Below are positions 55,501 to 64,000 of a DNA stretch of 64,000 nt, one piece after another. The notes under the pieces were generated by a model. The model saw only the letters and a list, made by a program, of their open reading frames with translations, was not told where the DNA came from and searched no databases. This DNA is from Chlorokybus atmophyticus. Lineage: Eukaryota > Streptophyta > Chlorokybophyceae > Chlorokybales > Chlorokybaceae. The stretch spans positions 1,658,726 through 1,722,725 of the forward strand of contig RHPI01001037.1 in the NCBI GenBank assembly GCA_009103225.1. The letters are read 5' to 3'. The stretch's first letter is position 1. Each line of letters begins with the position of its first letter. A program made the translations under genes and the position numbers.

Positions 55501-58500
55501 CACCGTCGACGTACAGGGTGGCAACACCTCCCACGGAGAGTGCGACGTAATGCCACTCGTTCACGCTCGACACATTTGCAGCATTGTACTGCTGACTGCA
55601 ACCACAATGCAGCAGTTCTTCATATGAGCACCATCAACGTTGAACCCAGCAGCAACAGCAACAGCAACACCACCACCACCAACAACAACATAAACAACAT
55701 ACCTGTCAAAGTTGGGTGAGTTCACCACAAACTTGCCATAGTAGTACTGCACACTCTGTGTCGTGCCTGTTGTGCCACTAATCTTGAACAGTGTCTGCTC
55801 ATCCTCGTCATTGTTGGGTTGCACCCACATTCCAACAGTCATTCCATCCCCAAGTATGCCTCCCACAACCACAGACACCTCCTCATCGCCAGTCAGCTCC
55901 AACACCTCCTCCATAAAGGTTTGCTTCTCGCCGGGGATGCCAACAAGCCCGTCGTTGGAAGCAGCAAAGAACATCTGCTCGGTTGCAAAAGGAGCGGGAG
56001 GAGATGCACAGGTGATGGAAGTCCAGCCACCGTAAATGTAGGTGGCTGAGCGAGAAGTCTGAAGGTTGCTCATGAAGTGGCCCTGTACACACAACAACGA
56101 GTCAAGCAGTGTTGTGTGTGTGTGTGTGTCAAGCAGTGTGTCACATGCATTGTTGTGACATGTATCTTACTGTTGCAGTGATGGCAGCTGAAACGTCATC
56201 CTGGCTGATGATGTTCCCGTTTGCGTTGGCGACCTCTGCAGGACCGAGTGACCCGACTGTGGTGTACACCCAATGGAATGGGTTGGCGAGGGCAAAGTAC
56301 TTCTGGTTGGGTTGGGTGAAGTACTGATCGTAGTAACGGGGAGGTTCGTTGGACATGCGCGGGGTGTAGGGCATGTTGGTGCGGGCGTTGTCGTCAGCAA
56401 AGAGACCGCATGACAAGAAAGGGCTGCGAGCGAAGCCGACACCCGTGAACGTAACCATGTTGGACTCGCCGACGGGGTAAGCGTCCGAGTCGGGTGAAGG
56501 ATGAGTTACAACCAACGGCGGGGCGAAGGGTGCGCCCGTGTAGGCATATCGCGAGTGGGAGGGGAAGGATCCCGCTGTACAGGACAACAAACAACTTCAG
56601 TAACATGATGCACTCAACTATCATCACCTTCATTGGCTCTACTCACGTGCAAAGTAGATGTAGTCGTTGTCGAGGTCGAGGGTAGCGGTGGCGTTCTTGG
56701 CGTGGTTGCGCATGCCCGCAGTGTAGCCGGCCTTATCGGTAACATACAAGGAAACCGCAGGCACGTTGACGGGGTAGCTGGCCGAGCGGTCAAAAGCTGG
56801 CTCCTCCATCTACACATAATCACACTCACACTCACACTCACACTCAAAATTACAGTCACAATCACAATCACGAATGCCAATGATGCATACCTGTAGGAGA
56901 CGGCGGCGGCCTCCACCTTCATCAGCAGGTGGTGGAGGAGATGGAGGAGGAGGAGGTGGAGGAGAGGGTGCAGGGCCAGGTGGAGGTGGGCTAGGAGGCG
57001 GGGGGCTCGGTACCGCCGCTGCAATGCCACAAGTGTTGGTGAATGTTGGGTTAGAGTTGTGTCACAAGACCAGAGTGCCTGCATACCAACCATCTTACCA
57101 GCGAGGCCTTCCTGGCACGGGTTGTTGAAGCGTGCCCACAACACGCGGCCGGCCGTGTAGTCGAGCTGTTCCCCGCGCGGGGCCTCGAGCTCGCGGGACG
57201 GGAGTGAAAGAGGCATCTTGAACATGATGTCCTGTACACAAGACAACACGTCAGTCTCATGCAAGACAGTGTGGATGAGTGTATCAAGACCTCCTCCTTA
57301 CGTGGAGCTCTGGCAGTGGGACGAAGCGGTTGTACACCACGACTTCATCAATGAACCCGTCGAAGGTCAGGAGGGTCCCGTCAGAGCACTGCATGCCAAT
57401 CTTGAAGCTACAGCACATATTGGGATCGCCGACAGCAACATCATCGGTGTCCACAAAGCCATCCATGCGCATGTGGTCGTCTGATCCATCCTCAGCATCT
57501 GCAGGGTTTCCATCACCAGAATCCCCACCGTCTGAGCCATCCTCATTATCATCTTGGAGAAGCCTGCAAGGATGTGTCATACCATCATGTTGGGATGTGA
57601 TACAAGTGAGGTGGTTGAGAGATTGCCATGGTGATGTGTGTTTACCTTCGTCGGCCTCCACCTTCTTCAGGTGGAGGCGGTGCTGATGGAGGGGGTGGCT
57701 GGGCAATTGTGCACTTGATCGGGTACATACCCGTGTCAAACTCAGCAACAACTTGGCCGTCAACTGCAAAGAGCCATGATACACAATTAAGCCACACATA
57801 CGTACGCATCATGTCCTCATTGTCTCACGTCGTGAGAGTGAAACAGCAGACCCCATCGACTCACCTGCCAGGTTGCCGTGTCCCTCGCCGTCGATGGCCA
57901 CCATGGCGTGGTGCCACATGTAGTCCTCGTACGTGCAGTTGGAGTACCACGTGTCGGTTCCATCAGTGAAACCAAACTGCTTGTTGGCAGTCTGCCAGAT
58001 GAGAGCCATCTTGCATTCATACCTGACCAACACCTATAACACACAAGTGGGATGGTCAGTATGACCCACACATACACACGTACACGCAAGGAGAGGATGT
58101 GTGTATCTCTACCTGATCTTCAGAGACTGGTCTGTCTGTGATCTTCAATTGCACGCAGTAGAACGGCGTGGCTGTGATGAGGTACTGATCGAATGCATAA
58201 AAGCACACTTGTGATATGGCGGGGCGTGTGTCGAGTGCGGGATCCGCTGTTCCCGGCCACGTGAACGTGCGTGTGCCTCGCTCGCCAAGGGAGTTGTTGG
58301 GTGGGGTGAGGGACACGTACGTGTCGAGGAAAGCGCCCTCGGGGAGACCCGTCGTCTCGATGATAAGCATCGTACAGTCGTCGGTGTCCTCGGCGATCAC
58401 ATCGAAGTCGAAGTCCTCGCCGCGGTAATGTGTCAGCGTGGGCACGTTGTACTGCACAACACCAGAGGCGACATCAGATTAGACAGCCTTGAGGCAGGAG

Positions 58501-61500
58501 TTGACTGGTGCATCTGCGTGTACTTGCGTGTGGGTGTGCGTGTGCTTGTGCTTGTGCGTGTGTGCATAGCACGCGTGCGCGTTCGAGCACATACGCACAC
58601 TCACATGCCTGACACAAAACACACGTATACGCGTGTCTGTTACAATAGAATGTCACCACACCTGGGAGAGGTCCAGAGCGGCAAACCAGTTCTCCACTCC
58701 CGGGTTCTTGTTTGGGTCGCCCGTTCGAATGAATGTGGGTAGGGTGTTGCCCTGGCAGGCAGAGGCCACAGGGACAACGCTGTTGCCCGACGTCTGTCCG
58801 CAGGTGGCATTGCCCGTACCAAGGTTGAGCGGGTCAGGTGTACACATCGTGAAGTCACCGTCACCGAGGCCGCAGATGGTACACTCTTGGTTACCGTAAG
58901 TACCATCAACATCTGCGTGTAAACACAAGGTCAGTATGGGACAACAACAACAACAACAACAATTACTACTACTACTACTACTGCTTACTGTTGAAGGTTG
59001 GGGTTCCGGCGATGTTGTTCTTGCAGTTGTGGTTGCAGAAGTTGAGGTTGCCGTCATATAGGTAGAGCATGAAGTCGAGCGGCACCTTCACTTTGCTGTC
59101 GCGGACCATCACCACCATGTTGTACAGTCCACCACGCAGCTTCGTGCCCGGACCCGTCGTCCACGTCTGCACACAACAAGCGTCACAACCCACACGCAAA
59201 CCCGACACAATATTGCCACATACACACATACACTCATCTCCCAACCTGCCAGACGACGAGTCCGGGTACTTTAGCGCTCGGGTCGAACGAGTTGCTCGTC
59301 TGCGGCGTTTGTTGCGGCGTTCGATCGTTGGGACACGCATTATCAGGTTGGCCATCTCCGTTCCTATCCTGCGTGTACATGTTGGAGTTGCAGTCGAAGT
59401 TGCCGTAGTACTGGTTCTTGTTGAACACGCCGTCGGCCCTCGAACGCATGATGCCGCCCATCTCCATCTGATCTCCGAAGGTGAACTGCAGGTTGCGGTT
59501 GTCGACGGGGTCGAGGTCGTAAGCCGCGATCTGGAACTTGGCGTAGTTGGGGTACGACACGTGCATCACGGGCATCACGGGGATCTGGGAGGCGATCGGG
59601 GAACGGTTGCCGTCGCCAGTCACCGAAACTGTGATCTCCAACCTGAATCGTCCCTGTAATACAGTACTTTGCTTTTACTACAAGCGTCACACCCTTCTCA
59701 ATACAGTGTTTGATGTACTTGAGGAGTTTGTGTGTGTGCGTGCGCGCAAGTTATACACACACACGCGCACGCACATACATACGCGTGTGTACATGCGTGC
59801 ACGTGCGTGTCCGTTTGTGTACCTGGGCGTTGTTGTTTAGCCAGTAGTCTAACTCGGAGGGACACACGCCTGGGTTGGTGTTCCATGGCACGCTGCACTC
59901 GTATATGCGATCTCCACCGGTGTAGAAGGCTGTGTACACTGGCGCGCCTGACCCCGGGTAATTGGTTGGAAGCGCCGTCTGCGGCCTATTCATAACCGAG
60001 CCTTTAGCACATATTGTGGCAAACTTGCACGACAAAAGCAAGTGTGAGGGTGTTATCTCCTTACGTGTAGGTTTTGACCCAACGCGACACGCCTCGCACA
60101 TAGTTGCCGGTAATGAGGTTGCTGCTGGCATCCACTGTGTCGAGTTGAAGGATGACATTGTCCGCCAAGCCGTCACCATAGAAGAACCCGTACACCTATG
60201 CAAAGCATAATGTTGTTCATTGCAATTGTAATGTAAATGTAACTGTTGTACACTATCACAGTATGTGTGCGTGTCTGTGTGTGTCTGTTTACCTGAGACC
60301 AGGGCGCGCACAAGTTCTTGTTTGTGGCGTACGCGGTGTTGCTGCTCCCGCAGTCTGCTGGCAGCGTGCCGGACGGCCCCGGATAATCGCAGTAGAAGGG
60401 TGTTGGGCACTCCTTCACAATGGTATTATCCTGCAGACAAACAACAATCCAACCATGAGCATGCCGAACACAGACACACACACGTGCTTGCACATACACG
60501 CACCCACACATACATATACCCCCCCCCCCCCNTTAGGGTTTTACCCCCCCTTACTGCTGACTGCCTCTTGCTCATTGTTGACCTTACCCGATTAAACATA
60601 TGCGTTTTCCCCTCTCCTTTGTGTGCTCCTCTATGCAGCTTCCCATTTCCGCTACGGCACCATCAGTTGGATCCCCTTGCAAGGCCCCAACGCCGACGGC
60701 TCCTTCTCCGTCCAGTTCACCTTCCGCGCCGCCTTCCGTCGCAACTACGAGTGGGGCAAGTGGTTCCGGGAGCAGTGGCAGATCACTTCCTCATCCACCT
60801 ACCCGGACCCATACCCCCCCACCCCCCCACCCCACCCCCACTTACCGAGTACACGCTATACGGGAACTTCACATAGAAATATTGTTGCTGCGGCACGATG
60901 GTCGGCGCAATATTCTGGCACCCCGCTCCATTACTCGCTAGCGTTGACCCAGCTGGACACGTGAAGCACCCCGCTTGATTCGGGTTGGTCGCACAGTTAC
61001 TCGGCACAGTCCTCCAGAACGTCTCCGTCCCATGCCAGTTGAGTTGGGTGTTTGGGTCCGGGTAGGTGGATGAGGAAGTGATCTGCCACTGCTCCCGGAA
61101 CCACTTGCCCCACTCGTAGTTGCGACGGAAGGCGGCGCGGAAGGTGAACTGGACGGAGAAGGAGCCGTCGGCGTTGGGGCCTTGCAAGGGGATCCAACTG
61201 ATGGTGCCGTAGCGGAAATGGGAAGCTGCATAGAGGAGCACACAAAGGAGAGGGGAAAACGCATATGTTTAATCGGGTAAGGTCAACAATGAGCAAGAGG
61301 CAGTCAGCAGTAAGGGGGGGTAAAACCCTAAAACCTTCCCTACTTGGCCCCCCTGCGCTGCTTTCCCAACTGGTTCCAACTTAATTTTGTAATGCAAGAC
61401 CGAGGCTTGCTTGCCCCCAGCCACTGGCTGCTATGCCACAGCAAGCTGCTACTGACAAGTTTTATGCAACATGTGCATGTATTGCTGGTCTGTCGTGTTA

Positions 61501-61704
61501 GTAACTAGAGTTGTTTCATGCTGTGATGGCTTGCAGCTGTCTGCTCTCCCCCCTCCCCNNNNNNNNNNNNNNNNNNNNNNNNNNNNNNNNNNNNNNNNNN
61601 NNNNGGGGGGGGGGGCAATGCACGTAATGCACGTACGCACCTGCGGCAAGTTGTAAGAAGGCTAGAAGCAGCAGCCCCAGAAGCTGCCTCAGTGGGGCCG
61701 CCAT
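46543..61704 (-). CDS. Giant secreted multidomain protein: signal peptide, LamG-like domains, Pro-rich linkers, filamin-like, DUF2341-like and kelch repeats
   Basis: About 32 exons over 15.2 kb. Exon 1 (61704-61641) is a signal peptide, MAAPLRQLLGLLLLAFLQLA, joining in frame to SHFRYGTISWIPLQG (exon 2, 61225-60846). In order: an N-terminal Cys-containing region (to about 58.1 kb); Pro-rich linkers (57.65-57.77 and 56.89-57.02 kb); IPT-like and LamG-like segments (56.6-54.9 kb); LamG-like repeats such as GGWTHIAAVYNQTSFTLYQD and DSFTLEAWIYAYSTEG (54.4-51.0 kb); filamin-like strands (GPHDIVADVVDNEDGTYTVT); a 2-kb exon (50709-48725) with LamG, a long Pro run and a kelch repeat; a DUF2341-like exon (48617-47691); and a C-terminal kelch exon (47499-46543) with YVYGG, VYGGRSGH and IHGGSS repeats. 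No C-terminal membrane anchor is seen, so it is probably a wall or matrix protein. Ligands are unknown. R-R-R-(S)-L-L follows Pro-rich or Glu/Pro linkers four times. Two assembly gaps and an inverted duplicate lie in introns 1-2. Confidence 0.88.
46868..46906. repeat. Trinucleotide run encoding poly-Asn in a kelch domain
   Basis: (TTG)n on the plus strand, read as AAC codons on the minus strand, gives nine consecutive Asn residues between kelch blades of the giant protein. The length is likely to vary between individuals. Confidence 0.9.
50487..50596 (-). other. Pro-rich linker inside a LamG-like domain, ending at an RRRLL motif
   Basis: After FTMEAWVSPRGVTPS the giant protein runs into about 35 residues of Pro with few Ser, Arg and Val. 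It then reads EQSGRRRLLANVG before returning to LamG-like sequence (RYVFNKNDQDKAG). Ser-Pro and Pro runs of this kind are hydroxylated and glycosylated in green-algal extracellular proteins (established for the family). Cleavage at RRR is inferred. Confidence 0.8.
60533..61331. repeat. 279-bp inverted duplicate of exon 2 of the giant gene
   Basis: 60533-60811 is the reverse complement of 61053-61331, separated by 241 bp. I checked both ends and the shared reading frame; the two ends align with the same offset, so there is no net length difference. The right arm holds the start of the real exon 2 and its upstream intron. The left arm lies in intron 2 and so duplicates coding sequence in antisense. 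It starts beside a C-run and single N (60532) and ends in C-rich sequence. Misassembly at a homopolymer is likely; a true palindrome is possible. Confidence 0.9.
61559..61604. other. 46-base assembly gap flanked by poly-C and poly-G
   Basis: The N run is bounded by a C-rich stretch on the left and a G run on the right, in intron 1 of the giant gene. Opposed homopolymers at a gap suggest a join whose orientation is not secured by sequence. Confidence 0.97.
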
Positions 61705-62798
61705 GACGCCGGCGGCGGCGGCCTCAAGCTGGACAAGCTAACAGTCAGCGCCGCAGCCCCATATGTACACCAACGTCCAGCTCCTCCCCCTCCTCAGGGC
61801 GGGGGTCGCCCTCCTGCTCCACCACCACTACCACTACCAACGGACTCCACCGTATCAGTCCTGCAGGAGCCGCCGCCGCCTCCTCCTCCTCAACGCTACT
61901 CCGGCCGCCGCCCCCCTCGCCGCCCACAACGCGGGGGAAAAAGTTTAACACCCCTCTGCAGCCAACACCGCCCTCCTCCTCCCCCTCACGTGGCAGTTGC
62001 CAAAGGCAGTTGGGGGAAGAGAGGGAAAAAACAAAAAGCACAATAGAGTTTCGTAAAGTGCTTCCCTTCCCTTCCCGCTTCCCTTTCGTGTTTCGTGCGC
62101 GTCAGCAGGAAGGACGTTTGTCAGCGTAGTACCTGACGGCGGCGTTAAGTTAAGTCGAGGCAGTTACAACGGATTCCTTCCGACCTGTTAAACATCCCGT
62201 CGTCAAAGTGGTTACTTTCGCGCTACGGACGGTGGCAGGGGCGGAAGGACTTTGCTGTGACGGAAGTAGGTGTCCTTCCGTTAATGTTGTGTTGCCTTCC
62301 GTGTCCGTTTGCTGCGGAGGGATAGTTAAACGGAAGAGCAGCAGGGCACGTTTTGGCGAGTTAGGTTTTTGTCTAGGCTACACAACACATCTGTGCAACT
62401 TCAGGCCGAAGTAAACCCAACAACAAGTCCCCAACGCACGCATACACTGAGACACATACAACGATCACAAAGAGCAAAATAAGATATATATACATCATGC
62501 TACCGCCAGCACTTGGTGGTACATCTGGAAGGGGGCAGTGTAGTGTCTCCTTCTTACTCAGATGTGTAGTGGGTGAGAACTCTCCCCCACCCAAACACGA
62601 TGATGGACACATCACTGACAAGTAGTTGTTGGTGTCTTGGTGTTGGTGGGCGTATCAATGCTCTTCATCTGTGCGCAAACTCTGCGTGTATGCATCGTCA
62701 CAGTAGTAGTGTAATCAAGGGATCAGTACCAGAGCAGTGTTGGGTTGGGTTGTGGTGACCCACAACACAACACTGGTGGTGCTAGCAGTATCACCATC
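61705..62798. promoter_or_regulatory. Divergent region between the giant gene and the P4-ATPase gene
   Basis: About 1.1 kb holding both promoters. It contains pyrimidine-rich and GC-rich patches (61780-61990) and CTTCC/GGAAG repeats at 62060-62340. No gene or clear TATA box is seen. Confidence 0.5.
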
Positions 62799-63856
62799 AT
62801 GGACAGGGTGTTGGGGTGGTTGGGTCAGGGGGGCGCCGCCCCTAAAGAGAGGTTCCGCAGTATACACCTCAACGCGCAGGAGCGCAATGCACCTGCCAAG
62901 GTGAGATGTTGTATTATTGATACCAGATGATGTTGATACCAGATGATGTTGTTGGTGATGATGTTGACGATGATAATTTCGGCGTCATGGCAGTTGCATT
63001 GTTATCATCATCTCTATCCTCCAATCTCGTGACAAAATGAGATGTTGCGTTGATGATGACATGTGTTGTTGCGCTCTCAAGCTGCATCTCAAAAAACACA
63101 ATGACTCATCTCTCACACACTCCGTCAAGCTCAAGAAGACACACGCACGCGCACGCACGCACTAATGATACAGTCATAATGTATCACACTAATACTATAT
63201 ATATATATGATTGATACTATATATGTGATTTGCGTCACTCCAGCTGTGGCTGATGTTGTTGTTGGTGTTGTTGTTGTTGTCGGTTAACCATATCGATGAG
63301 CCATGGAGCGTTGCTGTTATCACTCACGCTGTTGCGCTCTTGACCATTCTATTCCAAATAACACAATGACACCGCCCAAACATAGTCAATAGATACATGC
63401 TCGTACGCACGCCACATGCGCACGCGCACACCAACCCACCCGCACGCACGCACGCACGCACGCATGCACACTCAGTCACGCACGCACCCACCCACACCCA
63501 CACCCACCCATACCTACACCCAAACAGTTCTGCGGCAACCGCCTCTCTACCGCCAAGTACTCCATCATCACCTTCCTCCCGCGCAACCTCTTCGAGCAGT
63601 TCTGCCGCATAGCCAACCTCTACTTCCTCGTCATCGCCGTCCTGATGGTAAGCAAGAACCCATGTGACAATGTGTTGATGTGGTAGTGTGTGACGCGCAA
63701 TCACACACGCAGTTGATACCTGGATTGTCGCCCAACTCGCCCGTGACCGCCATCGGCCCGCTCTCTTTCGTGCTCGCTGTCAATGCACTCAAGGAGGGGT
63801 TGGAGGATGCTAAACGGCACCGACAGGACGCGCTCGTCAACGCGCGACAGACGGAG
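62799..63856 (+). CDS. P4-type ATPase (phospholipid flippase), first three exons only
   Basis: Exons 62799-62900, 63528-63647 and 63713-63856 join in phase to 122 codons, then the window ends inside the next intron. The N-terminus [20 protein letters not shown] leads into [40 protein letters not shown] (first membrane segment), [20 protein letters not shown] and [14 protein letters not shown]. This is the conserved start of P4-ATPases (plant ALA, yeast Drs2/Neo1-like), where the family has F(P/C)xNxxxTxKY and NLYFL. The family moves phospholipids from the outer to the inner leaflet using ATP. The catalytic DKTG and other domains lie beyond the window, so subclass and activity cannot be judged. 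Confidence 0.93.
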
Positions 63857-63910
63857 GTTGTTTACATTGTTGTTGGTTGGGATTGTTGGCGGGAGGGAGA
63901 TGCTGATGCG

Positions 63911-63912
<2 letters not shown>

Positions 63913-63978
<66 letters not shown>

Positions 63979-64000
63979 NTGTGTGTGTGTATGTGCGCGC
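63913..64000. repeat. (GT)n microsatellite at the window end
   Basis: At least 36 GT units with one unresolved base at 63979, running toward GCGCGC at the end of the window. It lies in the intron after exon 3 of the P4-ATPase gene. Confidence 0.97.

Noticed and set aside
60623-60964. Plus-strand frame repeating SHFRYGTISWIPLQG, as a possible second gene
   Set aside because: It is the inverted copy of exon 2 of the minus-strand giant gene and runs into C-rich sequence; no independent gene structure.
61745-62041. Gly/Glu/Val-rich minus-strand frame upstream of the giant gene
   Set aside because: It lies in the divergent promoter region, is built from GA/GT-rich sequence and has no splice link to the signal-peptide exon.
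63397-63530. Tandem CGCA/CACCC repeats as a possible CRISPR or satellite
   Set aside because: They are simple intronic CA/GC microsatellites without unique spacers; the host is a eukaryote.

Overview
This is nuclear DNA of a eukaryote, very probably a green alga. Almost every gene is a mosaic of short exons joined by GT-AG introns, with a few GC-AG introns. Exons at 3.7-63.9 kb splice in frame into proteins with plant-type relatives: a plastid cyclophilin, a SULTR4-like sulfate permease, a lumen-targeted phosphoglycerate-mutase-like protein, a plastid DUF3119-like membrane protein and an NMCP/CRWN-like coiled-coil protein. Proline-rich extracellular stretches of volvocine/prasinophyte style also point to Viridiplantae. 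The CRWN-like protein would favour an early streptophyte, but this is inference and the species cannot be fixed from the window. Coding sequence has mixed base composition. Spacers are more AT-rich, and introns after about 42 kb are rich in GT/CA runs. I see no tRNA, rRNA, CRISPR array or intact transposon.

Layout: 1-231 is an exact copy of 4762-4992 ending in a C-run (probably an assembly duplicate). 232-3704 has no convincing gene, only weak minus-strand coding-like pieces. Then: plastid cyclophilin (-, 3705-5790); PHAF1/UPF0183 homologue (+, 6813-9699); a 4-kb AT-rich spacer with a 389-base gap (9700-13745); SULTR/SLC26 permease (+, 13746-17479); degenerate histidine-phosphatase-fold protein (-, 18350-20078); acidic WD40-like protein (+, 20350-24074); AMBRA1-like WD40 protein (-, 26296 to about 29410, 5' end unresolved); MPS1/TTK kinase (+, 30535-33794, 5' end uncertain); DUF3119-like plastid protein (-, 36003 to about 37479); NMCP/CRWN-like coiled coil (+, 37677-42095); guanine deaminase (+, 42715-46123); a giant secreted LamG/kelch/Pro-rich protein (-, 46543-61704, about 32 exons); and the first three exons of a P4-type ATPase (+, 62799-63856), cut by the window end.

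Strands mostly alternate, so many promoters are divergent (5.8-6.8, 20.08-20.35, 29.4-30.5, 37.48-37.68, 61.7-62.8 kb). The genes are housekeeping or cell-structure genes and form no operon or single pathway. Two are autophagy-linked in other eukaryotes (PHAF1, AMBRA1), two are nuclear or mitotic (MPS1, CRWN-like) and three look plastid-targeted. The most unusual object is the giant secreted protein. Proline-rich linkers ending in an R-R-R-(S)-L-L motif occur four times, at least twice apparently inside LamG-like domains. Several spacers and introns carry near-perfect snap-back inverted repeats with stems of about 20 bp. Several oddities (231-bp duplicate, 279-bp inverted duplicate, homopolymer-flanked gaps) look like assembly effects and need read-level checking.
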